Positions 14,201 through 29,200 of a DNA stretch of 64,000 bases are shown one piece after another. Under the pieces are notes generated by a model that saw nothing but the letters and a program-made list of their open reading frames with translations, did no database searches and had not been told where the DNA came from. Location of the stretch: positions 4,278,001 through 4,342,000 of the forward strand of contig JAJKFH010004053.1 of the NCBI GenBank assembly GCA_023333565.1, given 5' to 3'. Origin of the DNA: Puffinus mauretanicus (taxonomy: Eukaryota > Chordata > Aves > Procellariiformes > Procellariidae). The translations under genes were made by a program, and so were the position numbers. The first letter of the stretch is position 1. Every line of letters starts with the position of its first letter.

Positions 14201-17200
14201 TGCAGCCAGTGGCACTAAGGTGTGTTCTGGAGCAGGTGCTAAGCACAGTTCACACTTCCTTGAATCCCACTCCTGCATCAGCCCACATCTGAGAGGTTTA
14301 GTTTATGTACCGAATGATCATCAGATTTCTGCCTCTTTCTCACTTTCTTTACTGACATATCCAGCAAGTAGAGAAAGGTTGCGTGTCTGCTAATGCGGGG
14401 CATCTTTTGCAGAGGTCCTTCAGTGCAGGGACCTCACTGTCTTCTGAGTAATGTTCAATGCCAACCACAGCGTCATTGTTCAAGGTAATGTCAGAAGCCT
14501 AGAAGAACAGTCATATTATGTTGAGGGAAGTTTTGGTGGTGTAGATATATCTGCTAATACAGTCCGAGGAAATACCATCCTGCTAGAAACAGCTGTTCTC
14601 TGTACTTCCACAATTCAAATTACCTGAAGAAGGATTGTTGTGGTATCTTTTTGAACACATCTTGAGATCTATAGAATGCCTCAGATAGATGGTCTACCTG
14701 ACTTCAGTTGTGTTCTTGTTATTACCACGCTCCAGGACTTTTTATTCTTCATGAGCCAAAAAGGGAGAACAATCCTTTCCTACAGGTGCAGCACGCAGCA
14801 GAATGAGTGTTCAGAACATAGTGTGGGTTTTTTTGTACTCGTTTATGTCCAGCACTTAACTAACAAGTCATTTCAGTATTTTAGTATTCTGTTTTGAGTT
14901 TATGGTGGTAGGAATGGAGGAAAATATGCTATACTTTTGTGTATGCATGTCTAACTTTCTTCCATTTGCTTATGTATTTTAGGATTCAAACAAATCTTGG
15001 AAATTCCTCTATATAAAGAGTTGTTTAAACTTTTAAGGAGAAAATAGAGAAGAGATTTGAAATGAATCTTATTGCAATTTTTAGAATTCTTATGAGGATG
15101 CAATGGGTCATAGGAAATTTTCTTTCTGTTGCGTTAAAATAAGTAGTGTGCATGCCGTTAAAGATCATGAATATCGTATCATTCACAATAATGGTACAGT
15201 GTGATTCTCAATCAATTTACATGAGCTCTTTTAATACAGTCTTAAATTCACCTGTAAGGGCTTCTATAGAAATGTTTCTGTCTTTATAAAGTAATATTGG
15301 CAATTCCTAACATGGAATTGTCATTTCCATTCTCAGATGAGGAAGACATTTTGCTCATTCTTAGTGTGCCTTCATTTTCGCCACTTTATCCTTTAGATGC
15401 TTATGAAAGGTTATAGTCCAGGGTGGCACTGATGTATAAATGGGCATGTCTCATATTTCTTCAGCAGTGTGGAAGCACTGTGGAAATGGAATTCACTGCT
15501 CCTATTTTCCTCACACTTACGGGAAGGTATCACCTGTTAGGAGAGACAAGATGAGACTGGCTGTGTCAGCACTTTGAGTAGCATCTGAGTAAAAGAATGT
15601 AATAACTGTATGACAAGCTGAAGCAGATGTCATCTGCTTTTTTGGAGAGTAGGTAGAAGGTCATTGTTGTGATGATTCCACAGCGTGACTACAAGCAGTG
15701 GGGTCCTGGAGAAGGCAGAACCTTTTCTGTATGCTTCTTTTGTTTCCTCTTGAGCTTTCTAAACCATTTGTCTTGATTAAGTCTGTATCGATCCACACAC
15801 AGAGTGTTATCCACACTTGTTAACATGCATGTAAGGATGGGACTCCCAAAGACCTTAAAACATAGGGGAAGCAAGACTGTTAATGGATAGGCAGTTGCCT
15901 GCCCAGTGCAAAGCTGGTTTGAACGGGGCGATGCCCCTTGAGAGATTCAGCTGGCCAAAAGCAAGAACATGCAGCACCTTTTTTTTTGGAATATCAGAAC
16001 TATTATGCTTTCCTGGGGGGATACCAGTCTTCATACTGAATGGCCATACTGGGTGACATGTAATGTCCTTATTCTGAAACTTGCCAGTCAAGTAGTGGAC
16101 GTTACTTAGGCAAAGAGTATCAGAAACTCAGTAAGAGCAAATCTTGCCACAGTCCCCAAAGTATTCACCTATTTCTGACAATAATTTAAGGGCATTGCTC
16201 CAGCTGTGCAGTCATTGTACATAGTTCTGGGTTCTGTCATGGTTCTGTCAACAGAATGGCTGCCACTTGCTTTGCTCGATACTGTTGTCTAGTAAATTAT
16301 TTTCCATATGTAGATACTGTCTGGCTATTTAGGTACCTAAATTTAGTATCACAGGAGGTGAAGTTGGTGCTTGTCAGGCTGTATTAAGTAGGCAGGGTAA
16401 ATTCAACACTAACATGAAAGGGTTTTTTTCCCCCAATTATTTCTCCCACTGCCCTAGGTCAGCAACATTCAGCAAATCAACAGTTTCTGAAATAGGGTTC
16501 AAGGTATGACACCTGCTGTGGCGATGCCTTGGTGTGTGTGGAACAGGTGGTTGCCCTAGGTAGTTGTTGTATGTACTGCATTAAATGAATGCACAACGAA
16601 AAAACTTCAGTTTCTTCTGCTGGGATGTGAGATATCATGAGAGCATGCTCCACGAAGTCCTTGAATTCCTCTCATTTCTCTGTGAGAAGGTTTTACTTTC
16701 TTCTGTGGATACTTTTGATATTCAGAAGCTGGTGTCTGAAATAGATGTGTGAAGATTGAGGCTGCATGTAGCCATATGCCTGCAATGCGTGTGTAGCCAT
16801 GGGATCGGCATGTGCAGTACTGGTTAGGGACAAGTATTGCCAGGTATCTGCTCCACTGCATTGTTCACCATTTGCATCTGGCTTTTGATGGCCCCAGCTG
16901 GTACGACAGCTATTGCATTGGTCCTAGCTGGCAGCTGAATGGGCCAGGCATGGCAACAGATGCTGTTCCCAGTTTGTGGTTGGGAGCTTGTACGCATTTG
17001 TGGTTTGGTGTCGAATAACTTGTGCAAAGTATTAGCTTCAAGGTTATGACATTTGTGGTGCCTGAGCAAAGATAAACTGCATGGGTGTATCTGATGTGAG
17101 GGCTCTGGCAGCAGTTACTTGACAGACTGCTGACTGTAACGCCCTGCCTCCCCCACCAAAGTAAGAATCTCTTGCAAACAGATGATTCTGAACTGAGGTG

Positions 17201-20200
17201 GTTGAGTGGGAAATTCCTGTGCATCTTCACTAGAATATTGACTCTACTTCAGTATCGGATCACCTTTATTGACAGCTCATATCCATGTTGTGGTTGTTTA
17301 AATTCTAAATGACCCTTAGAACCAATCTGTGTTCACCCTTTTGTGTAGAGGTAGTTTTACTGATGTTCTGATTTTTATGGCTATGGACTATCCCAAGAGG
17401 CTTACAGCAAGATTTCCTTTCTTGTCAAATCCATTTTTGCTCTAGTGTTTGGGAGCTTTCTATCTCTGTGATCTATCACTGTGATACACAATGAGCACCT
17501 AAAGAAGCCAAATGGGACTCTTGGCCTTGGGAACCTTGAGCTGATGAAGCTCTTTGAGCTGTTTCAGACAACGAATGAGCTACCAGTCATAAGAGTCTCT
17601 CCTGTATTATTTGATATCCACAAAACTCTGGGGTGGCTTACTTCTGTGACTTGGAAAGTCTGTCAAGTGGCAAAATTATCTAGAAATATTCTTAAAATGA
17701 GGGAACAGGTGGCTTAGATTACTATCAAACTCAACCAAAGGAGTCCCGGTGTAAAGGGTATGTGCATTTTCTCTTACATCATTGTGATTTTTCTTGACTA
17801 CAAGCATAATTACATGATTGAAATGCAACACAGATGTACCAGGATGCTGCAAAAGTATCTTAGATCAGTGATGTGTTGAGATGCTAACTTTTCAAGGTTA
17901 AGTACTATACCCTTAACACACCCAAGCAATCAGTCATGTGCAAAACAGAACTGTTCTGAAATGTAAGAGATGGCATTTAACACAGTCCTGTTGCAGCTTT
18001 CTTAATGTATTGGAGCACGTTGCCAGGTGAGGTAGCCTGCTGAGAATCTGGCCTGTTATTTTAATGGGAATGAAACTGCGGAGGATAACCTTCTCACTGT
18101 ACACTAAAGAAAAGGTGTTTATTGGCATTAGCTTTAGTATTGCGGTACTTTTATAGAGTTCAAAAAGCTCCTGATAAGATCTATGTATATTCTGTTACCA
18201 GCTCTTCCATGTTGCCTATATCCTTATCAAGTTTGCAAATTCTCCTCGTCCAGATCTCTGGGTCTTAGAAAGATCAGTGGACTTTGGAAGAACTTACACT
18301 CCCTGGCAATACTTTGCTCGTGAGTATCAATCCTTGTGTCATTGCTCTTTTGTGGACAGGTTTCTTTAATCATTTGCCCAGTAGCAGAAAATCAGACCAC
18401 GGGTCTCGCTGAAGATTTCGACTGCAGTGAAGACAGTGAACATCAAATACATTTCTCTTGTCTTAGTTATCCACAATAAATTAGTGACAAGAGTGTAAGT
18501 AAAAATGAGTTTGATATTTTGAAAGTAACTCAGCACATGAATATTTTTCAGTCTGCTGGGAATTGTTGTTTTGTTTTGTTTGTCGTGGTTTTTGGGTATA
18601 TCAGAACTACAGTGTCCTTCATCCCATGGGACCCTGGAGTTCCTTGCAAAAATCAAAGTGAAATACAAATGCAAAATCTTGGAGTACATATATAGCTTTT
18701 TTTTGTGACAATATGAGAAATATTATGCCATGTCTTGTCAGGCACCACTGAATTGCTTAGGAATTTCCATTTTTCTGTGCTGAGCGACACAATCCCTGTT
18801 ATTATTCAATTATGGGGGAGAATTTACCTGAAAGCACAGGGGATACTTCTTCGTTAATTTACATCAGAACAATAGTGTTTATTTTCACATATAAAAATAA
18901 TTTTGTTCTCACTTGACTAGACTCCAAAGCAGATTGCTTGGAGCGCTTCGGAAAGGAAGCCAACCTTCCGGTGAGGAGGGACAGCGATGTCCTTTGCACC
19001 ACAGAGTACTCTCGCATTCTGCCTCTTGAAAACGGAGAGGTAAGTGCTTTTAGGAAAGTAATGTGTAACACTGGAAGCAAACAGCATTGGTTTCAGAAAT
19101 TTGCTGTTTCAATAAAAACCTAGAACTGGAAGTAATTTTTCAGCTATGACTGCTTGAATCTACATTAATAAGTCCATAACCAAGCAGGGGAGGCAGGTTT
19201 ATAATATAATACATGTGTTTGCAAAATGTTGCTCTGATTTTAGCTGTTGTTCCTTGCTAGGCTGTGGCCTGTGTTATTTGAATGAATGTTAAACTCCAGG
19301 CTGTGCTGATGGCTCCTGCTGACATTCTCCTTTTATGCCTGATGTGGTTAGAATCCAGATCTGAACTCCTTAAGAGTTATCCAGAGTTTTAAGCACACGG
19401 ATCTGGGGTTGTAGTTTCATATTAAAGTAGAATTTGTTTATTAACATATCTGTGAAATTTTCCTAATAAAATATTGTAAAGAATAATCTCCATAGAAGAA
19501 CACTGCTGGTGCCATCCCCTATTACGTGCTGCATGACTTTTCCTAAAGGAATTGAGCTGCAATCAGAACCGTCACCATTCCTTGTTACTGCTTTGGAGTA
19601 TAGGAGCCATTTGAAAATAGAAATCTGTTATCTGATTGGTTATAAATAAATGAAAGTCTCTTACTCAGTCCTCTACATGCACACTGGATTGTTAATTTAA
19701 TAGAGATTCATGACTGCTAGGCTGCTGGCATCCGTTTCTTTAAAAAATAAAGAAGTGCCGGAGCCCTTGTTTTGAAAGTCAGATAAACCTGCTTTCATGT
19801 GAGGGGATTTTCTAAAGCAACACTGTGTACTTTCTTCCAAAAGACCATTAATATGCTCCCAGGCACTGGACCTGGTAACAATAATATTTTCCAGGAATGT
19901 TTGTGCCTTAACCCAAAAATAAATGTGCTTTGGGAAAGAGCCAAAATCTGATGTTTTTACTCAGGCAAAACTCCCATTGACACTATCAACTGTTAATATA
20001 AGTATTTGCAACTATTCCTATTGTTTTTTCCTATTAAAACAGGTACTTTTTGTGTGTTATACCTACTGTTTTCAAAACAGATAGAGGCACTTTTTTTTCC
20101 CAATGATGTGCCATATGGGTAATGAGAATTAAGGAGAGTCCAAGACTAACAACACTTTTTTTCCCAATGTCTTGGCTTCAGTATGAAATGTGTAATTGTT

Positions 20201-23200
20201 ACTGCAAATATGCTCAGAAACAATAGTAAGTTTTGGGATTCTTTTATTAATTTTGCTGTGTGCCGCTGCTGACACTTGCAGTTGATATATTTTAACAAAA
20301 ATGTGCTTACTTCTTTGTTAGATTGTAGTATCTCTGGTAAATGGCCGCCCAGGAGCAAAAAACTTCACTTATTCCCCTAGTCTTCGAGAATTCACAAAAG
20401 CAACAAACATCCGCCTTCATTTTCTCAGAACTAATACACTTCTTGGACACTTGATATCGAAAGCTCAACGAGACCCCACTGTAACTCGTAGAGTAAGTAC
20501 TGTTTTCACCGAGATATACTCAACAATTGTATTCAGCATGTTAGAGGCCAAAAAATAATCAGAATGTTTCAACAATCAAATTTTACAGTGACCCACCTTT
20601 AAATCTTCATTTTTTCTCCAGGTTCGTTTGAGACGAAAAGGTAATTGGGTCAGTACAGATTTATGGAGGGGAAGTAACGATTAATGATTTTGTAACAGAT
20701 TGTCTTCTTTCCCTGTTTTTGAATATGGAAGGAAGTGGGATGCATCACGGGAGCTATAAGGAGCCAAAGTGGAAATCTTCTGAACTGTCTTACGCAGGGC
20801 TGAGGAACTAAATCTCTTCAGCTTTATTTGACACTACTTTCCCTTGTTTATTCAAAGAAAGATTTTCAGGAAACAGTACCTGAGTTTCTGAAGGAATGGG
20901 AATCAAAGGGCGTATTCGAAAGTTACTATCTTTCCACAAACTGTTTGAGATGCCTAGGTGTTTTCAGTGGATTTTGGGCTATCCACGAGCTTGAAAGCCA
21001 AAGTCCCACTCCCATTCAGTGGGGAAATGTAAGGAAATTCAGCTCCCTCAAGGAAACACCATAGAAATTCATATACTTAGAGAGATTGCAGACTTCATAT
21101 TGTATTGTTATTTTTAGCCTTTTCATTTAAAATGAAGATTTGGTAACAATTGGAGGAAACCCTGGGGTGAGGCACTACACAAATGTGTGTGAGAGTTTCT
21201 GCATCGAAAAACATAAAACTATTCCAGTTACTTGATAGCACTCCCATTAAGTATTTTCATTGTCTAAAGTAAATTTTAAGATGTTGCTCACAGGCAGATG
21301 TAAATGCAGTATTTAAGTTTACTTGACAAGCAGCACAGCTTTAGTGTAAGGAACTTCTGATGTTATCATAGCCATGGGATGTAGGAGAGATGAATGAAAT
21401 GTTGAGTGTTTTATTAAATTGTTAAAAGAGAGTGCAAGTTTTCATTGTGGAGACCTTCCAAGTCTAGGAAAGAGTTAATATTCTTAATAAAAATCTTTGT
21501 GTTAAACTTATTACAGAAACAGATGAAAACCAGACCAGTTCTGTTCTCCCATCCAAGTCACCACCTAGCTTCCCCTGTTAATGGTTTGAGTTCACGACAC
21601 ACTGAATTATATACAGTATGTTTTATGTCTAAACTGTGGCAGTTTGGCCTAGTAATCGTTTTGGCCTATTGCTAATTTGACTTATTACTGACCAGTGACA
21701 GTACAATTACTGTTAGTAGTAAAGTGTAGCTCTGTATGAAGCTACAAGGCTGTATGAAACTATGGACTGGGTTGTAAAGACTCTTATACAAAAAACAGTC
21801 CAATATGTCGGTGAGAGTCACAGTGATCATTTCTAGCTTTGCTGAAAACACTGAAAGCATAGGTTTTACTTACAGTATGAAAATGGTATGCAGAGTTAAA
21901 AATGAATGTGTATATTTGAATAGAGATAGCTCAGAAGGCAAAAAATATTTCCTAGTCTGTATCCCATCTACTGTTCTTCACCTGCCTAGAGCAAAGACAG
22001 CTAGTTGGGAAAGCTCCCTGTCTTGGGGAAGCATCTCGTCTGTGCCCAGCCAACCCCACCTACATAAAAGTAGAGAATGTGTATGCAACTGAGATGAATC
22101 ACAGAATGGCTGAGGTTGGAGGAGACCTGGAGAGGTCGTCTGGTCCAACCTCCCTGCTCAAGCAGGGTCACCTAGAGCTGGTTGGCCAGGACCACGTCCA
22201 GACAGCTCTGGGGTACCTCCAGCACCTCCAAGGAGGGAGACTTCACAACCTCTCTGGGCAACCTGTGTCAGTCACCCTCACAGTGAAAAAGTGTTTCTTG
22301 ATGTTCAGAGGGAACCTCCTGCGTTTCAGTTTGTGCCTGTGTCTCTGGTCCTGCCACTGGGCACCACCGACAAGAGCCTGGCTCCATCCTCTTTGCACCC
22401 TCCCTTCAGGTATTTATAGACGTTGACTAGATCCCCCTGAGCCTTCTCTTCTGAGCAGTCTCAGCTCTCTCAGCCTTTCCTCATAGGAGAGCTGCTCCAG
22501 TCCCTGCATTATCTTTGGCCCTTCATTGGTCTCTCTCCAGTATGTCCATGTCTCTCTTGTACTGGGCAGCCCAGCACTCCAGCTGCGGCCTCACCAGTGT
22601 TGAGTAGAGGGGAAGGATCACCACTGAGAGAGGCTATATACCACTTAGAGGGGCTGTATTGTGAATAGAGTGAGCACAGGAGACGTAACTGCATAACGTT
22701 TTTCTCTTCATCCTCCAGTGGCATTAAATCTGCCCCTTTAATTTTTCTGGGGGTACATAGAGATCAAGATTTACAACCAGCTCTCCGTTCTCCCTGGTGC
22801 TCTAAGGAGACAAGGAAACAACTTCTGAGCTACAAAAATGTATTCAGAAGTTACTATTGATATGTATACAGTAATGATATTTTCACTGAGTTGAACTAAT
22901 TAAATTTTTATCTTCTGTTGCCTGGATGCCTGCAAGGCATGAGGATGAGATACAAAGTGTTTCAACTTCAGGTCACAATTTCAAATCCAGCTCGAGTGAT
23001 TTTGACTGAGCTGGTCATTTTGGTCTGTTTCTAGTGTTTAGTGATCATGTCTGACTGAATGGGGCAACTGCAGTGCCCATACCAGCGTGTCTGGTTTGTT
23101 GACCAGACCAAGGTCTCACAAATTTATGCTTTGACAGTACTTTACGTCTCCATCCTCAAGCTCGCTTTGAACAAGCTTTGGGCTTGGGTACTGATGGCTG

Positions 23201-26200
23201 TGTAGCTGCTGGGGAGTGGAGAGCTACAGCAATATGCATTTGGTGTGAGCTGCACAAGCCTGTTGCAATCAAAGTATCATGGGTATTGACTTTCATTTGC
23301 TGGTACTGAGACATAGGCATCAACAGAGGTTTGACCATTGGCTGCCTGACTTAGGCCTTTTGTAAAGTCATGCCTTTAAAATTCTGATAAGCAAGGTTTA
23401 ACAATCTGATGTTGATATTTCTGACATGATACAAGTAAGGAAAGACCTATACATACTTCTTGTGCTTGTTCCATAGTATTACTACAGTATAAAGGACATC
23501 AGTATTGGTGGTCGATGTGTTTGCCATGGCCATGCTGAAGTATGTAATGCAAAGAGTGCTGAAAACCAATACCAGTAAGTAAACTGAGCACGACATTAAT
23601 TTAATATGAGAAAAACAATACATGAATGTTTTCAAATGATCCTTTTTACTATGGAATGATATAGTCTTACAGGGATTTTTCATTGTATTTCAAAAACTAG
23701 AACCTGCTAATGATTGACAAGAAAACATGTCAAGAGCTATTGTGTGTGAAATATAATAATAAAAAGTCTTTACTTAGATTTTTCTTTTTAATTGAAATAA
23801 GAGTTTGGCAGATTGAATAATTTTCTAGAAATCCTTAGTTCTTTTTGGAAAACATGGGTTAATATCACCTTCCAACAGCAGGAATTAGAAGCCCAACTCA
23901 AGAACAGAGTTAGTGAACTTCCTGGAGATATTGAGCATTATAACTGAGCTCAGCCAAGGCCCAATGGCTTTCGATCATTACTAGAAAAAGTAAAACCAGA
24001 AACTGAGGGAACTATCCCCTTTCCCTGTGAAGTTCCCTTTCCCGGTGAAGTTTATGATCTCTGTATTGATTTCACAAGGAGTTAGATGAGGCTGCTCGGC
24101 TCATCTGCTACAGGAAAGTGACTGTGAATAATCAGGCTGTCTAAAACATATTTTAAAAGCCTGGTTTAAACCAGCTGTTGCTCTTATCCATGATGGTATT
24201 GAAACAAACTTTTATCAGGACAATGCAATATTTTCAGTTGTGCTTTAATGAAGAGTAAGTGGGCAGGTGGATGCCTCCTTTCCAGATGTCTGTGCTAGAG
24301 AAAAGTAAGTGCAGAAGGTGTGAAATCTACGGGAATAGGATGGTTATGCTCAAAAATTGCCCCTTGGTTATTAGACCACACAGATAAAACAGGAACATTG
24401 GAAAAGGCCTCTCCAGTCTCAAGGTATCTTTGTTCCTCCTGGGATTCAGTTACTATGCATGATAGTAAGACCTAGCCCATAATAAGAGCCTGCCTGCCCT
24501 TTAAGTAGGCTATTCAGCTAAATCAAAATAAATATGAAGTACATTTTCTTGATGAATAGCATGCACTATTTTAAAAATAACAAGACGAAGTTATGATCTT
24601 ACTTTATTAAAAACACTAATAAAATTATTGTAAACAAAGCATAATGAAAAAATGATGAAGACGTGCATATAATGATGATAAATATTTTGATTTACTGTAG
24701 GTCAACAAGCTTCAGCCTTGGAATGAAGCTAAAATAGCTTCATGCTAAAGTGTTATATATCAGTTGATTTGATATTCTAGAATAAAGTTTCATAATCCAG
24801 TCTACTGAATCCAATTATAAATGTTCTCTATAAGTAATTTGTGCTAATAACCTCATAATCACATGATTAAAGTAATCAATCGTGAAGAATTTTAGGAAAG
24901 TTCCAAAATGTTCTAGTATTACCTCCTTACATGTGAGCTTATGTCCTGTCCTTTTCACACTATGTGTAAGTCTTGGACTACAATAAAATTAAGAAAAGAA
25001 GTTTAAGTCCAGCTTCAGTACAATAAGAGGCTTTCATTTCTGTAGGTTTCAGTGTGAATGTCAGCATAACACTTGTGGGGAAACCTGTGATCACTGCTGC
25101 CCTGGATATAATCAGAAACAGTGGCAACCTGCAACAGCTGGGAGCACAAATCTATGCGAACGTGAGTAGCCTAAAAGATGCTGGGTTAAAAGGGGCACTG
25201 ACAGGTGGGTGGGAGTTAGCCATAGCACACATGTTCATGGAGCATAACTAGCACACTGCATGTTTTAACACCTTTTTTCTTTACTAAGAAAATTCTTTCC
25301 ATACAGCGATAAGGAACAGATGGTGCAGTGAATATTATTTATGTTCTTCTCCCGTATTAAACAATGAAAAGAGTAATTCGTGTGAGAATATTGCATGAGA
25401 AAAGTGGAAGCCTTCTTGTAGTACGTTGAGTCAACACGTCTCCCCAGTTATAGCTGTCTGCTGACAGATTGTGGACCCCCCCTAGCAGAGCAGAGACTAT
25501 GGGCATCTTGTACAACTTCAAAATTTGCCTCCCCATCACTCTTGGTGTTCAGATTGCGGAGAGATTGCTCAAGGCTGCCACTGCTTACAGGCGCGTGAGC
25601 TGCCCTCCGTTCTCCTGCTGACGGTCGTTCCTCGCTGACCATACGTAAGCGGGCACAAAGATGTTCCTGGTGGAGAGTCCAGGCAATTCCACACTTGCAC
25701 CCCTTTCCATGCTCGTAGTTGGGAGTTTGGAGCGCTTTAGCCACACAGACTGAGTAGTCAAGCTGGAGAAGCCCATTGACCTTTCTCCCACCTCCCCTGT
25801 GTTTCATTCTTTTGTTAAAGAATACGAGCATACGGACCCCCTTTTGGTGGAGGGGTACGTAGTGTCACACACGAGTGTTCTGCATCCTTCTGGCCAGAAC
25901 CCAGTGAGTGTGGTACAGACAGCGTTCCCGTCTCTGTGCACATCCTATTCTGCCTTGGCAGCCTGCAGTTTCCTTTGTGTCTGGCCTGATTTATTTTCCT
26001 CGCCTGCCGTTCCTGAGAGTAGTGTAGCCAGTGGGTACAAACCGTTAACAGGTAACCTTATTTGAAAGCCAAAGAGATGTACCTATATAATTAGTTTGAG
26101 GAATAAAGAGATGGCTTGTTTAATCAAAACTGCAGTACTAAGACTGAGTGTTGAGCGGGGGGGGAGATGATTAAAATGTTTGATAGGAGATAGACATGTT

Positions 26201-29200
26201 GGGACACAATTTTTGGGCAATATTTGAAACCTCATTTAAATTCCTCTCTTTGAAAGGAAAACATTTTCTGCCAGGAAAGAGATAGACAAAGAGCATAAAT
26301 AATGTCATGTTTTTTAAAGAATGAGTTTATAGAAGATCATCTACAAGATTCTGAGCCAAAACAACTTTGCTTCTAACTACCTCTGAAAAAATAACTCTTT
26401 TTAGTATGGATTGCTCCTAGCGGTTTGAGGTGATTTGTTGAGAGCATTTGCCAGGTGCAGACCTCTTTTCCTGGCAGCCAGTGAAGGAATTAAAGCAACC
26501 TCATTAAGCTTCCCAGAAGCCTGAGGTCCCTTGAGAGAAACTCATGGAAAGAGGTTGGTGGGAGCTTGTAGGGATAAGCCCAACCTTACTATGAGTTTCC
26601 CAGTACTGTTTGGGTCAGCAAATGGCCCAAAGTGAGAAGATGCTTGATGAGGTAGAAGGGGTTTCTATTCCCCCTGTGAGAGAAAATGCTATTACTATAA
26701 TCAGAGCAAATAATTTCCCATCGCTGTTAGAAGGCATACTTGTGAGCTGTAGCTCATAGATGGTTTGGCCCTAGAAGCAAGGAGCTTTTATTTACATTGT
26801 AAATCTTTTTTTCTCTTCTTTCCTTTTCTGACTTAGTGTCTTGAACCAGCATCTCATTTGTGCAATGTTTTATTTTCTTGAAGAATTATATGAATAAAAA
26901 TCTCGAAAGGTCTTCACAGGCTATCACAACCTGACCAGGGAGCCCAGTCTCGACCTGTCTGGTTCCTGTCAGCAGACCATAAGGGAACCTGATGGCAGGC
27001 CACCACCTCAGCTGGTAGTTTCTACGAAAAGGCTTCCTTGTGCAAATCTGTTCAGATATAAAGATGTGGAGGAGATACAGAGAATGATCCAGTTTCCCTT
27101 CTCTTGTCTGTATGATCACGTAGCAAGGCATGGAGACTCAGTCGTTCCTGGTACTCCCAGTTGTGCTCCCAGTTGTGCCAGGTACTTGGAATAGAGTTTG
27201 GAAGGATTACTTCCCATACCCTTCCCTCATCATGAAGAAAGTAGGGCAAGGGCCCTTAGCTCCTGTTTTGAGGTGTTTTCAGGAACCCATTGCCTTCCAG
27301 AGTATCTTATCCCCTGGTCCAGATGAAGGGAGGATTTCCCTAAACATGAAGTCATAGCTTTATAAAGTCAAAACTTCAGGAATTTCCTGGGAAGGTTTCC
27401 CTGGAGTGCTGGAACATCTGTAATTAAAAGCTCACCTAGCAGCCAGATGCTTGGGGAAGCCCTTTTTGCTTCCTGCATTCTTTCAGAAAAATTCCCGTTG
27501 TTCCTCTCCTGCGAGAAAAGAAGGTCGGACATAGGATGAGTTTATGGCAAAAGCATCATCCTGCCCTTTGATTTATTCTGTTTGCTTGCTACTATGGTTG
27601 GTTCCTACTCAGATTTATAGTATAGTTCTGGAAGACTTCAGTGAAGACAGGCAGAGCGTTACGTGACCAACGGGAAGAGATTCATTTTAACTAAGATGGG
27701 AAGATTATGAGATATTCATAACCGATCTCTGGGAAATTAGATAAATTATTTTCTGGGTAAATCCATCACCCTTTACTCAAGCTTTATTTGCAGGAACTAT
27801 TCAAAGTGTGGAGCTCTTTTTCAGGTTAATTCTCTTCTGCAAGCAAGGCTGGCTTGGGCTGGCTCTGGGATTTGTATTGCTAGGCCTTTTTGCCAAAGGT
27901 AAAACAGCAAAGGCTTTTTGGGATTTAAGTCTCCCACATCAATGCAAGGAGATCGGTGAAGCCAGCTGATGTGCATACAAGGCCACAAGTGGATATATCA
28001 GTGGATGTGTCTCAGATGTTTTCAATAGGTCAACTTCCGAGACTGAGACATACGGTGAGGCTGATGTGCCTGCAAGCAGAGCCTCACAGGTATCTCTCTT
28101 TCAGTCTCTTCTGAGCACTGCAATAATAGCATCTGTTAAAAGGAGTTAAAAGTATATGTATGTGGAGATGGATTCAGAGCCACTGTGAATTCAGCTGTTA
28201 CCTTCATTTGGCTTAACAGAAGGGAAAAATAAAGGAAAGGAGCTAACCACAAACCAACCAAAGTAAAATTTGTCACGTTGAGACTATAAACAACCATACA
28301 CTGGGGAAGTGAGTTATCTCAGTCACCTAATTCTACCTATAATAACAATAATATATATATATTATTATTATTGTTGGTGTTATTATTGTTCTTCATACCA
28401 TACTCTTTAAAACATACTTTTTGAATCCACAATTCCCAGGAAGCGGAATGAACTCGTACCTAAAACTTCTCCATTCAGAAGACACCCACAGGGTAAATGA
28501 TTAGCCAAGTTTGCTGGTATATCTTTATCTACAGCTGAGTATGAGAGTTCTTTGGTGTAGGTCTTTTTATTCAAATGTGTATACCTTCTCTATATTATTT
28601 ATTTTGAATAAAGGTTTAGTGCACACAGCTTCAGCCCAGATATATTTTTAGACATGGAAAAATCAAATAAACATTTGAACATGTTTTTGATAATTTTTAA
28701 AAACTGCTGAGACCATTCTTTCGGAGCTTCCTGGTTCCGCATTTATGCATAAAAATATGTTGTTTTGAGATGGTACAACTGTTGCCTCCTCTGATAAGCC
28801 CAGCAGCGCATGTTTTCCTCATACATGGATGATCTTACCATGTTTCTGGTGTGAAAATCCAGGTGTTAATAGGTAAATATGTGTATTTGAGCATACTCCG
28901 ACATACCTGAGTGTATGTATACATAAAAAATCTAAGCTTCTTTTTCACCTCTGCTACGTTACTGAATTCCAGCGTTATAATGAAAGCTGACTTGGAATAT
29001 TACTTTTTCAGCCTGCAATTGCCATGGACATGCCATTGATTGCTACTATGATGCTGATGTTGATCAGCGTCGAGAAAGCTTAAACATCCGTGGGCATTAT
29101 GAAGGTGGAGGAGTCTGCATTAACTGCCAGGTAAAAAGGTGGTTTTGGTCATAAATGACAAAATGACATAAATAAATGACATTTGAAGAAGGACTGTGCC

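Noticed and set aside
25448..25831. Overlapping minus-strand frames in intron 7
   Set aside because: No recognisable motifs, no splice sites in phase, and only modest length.
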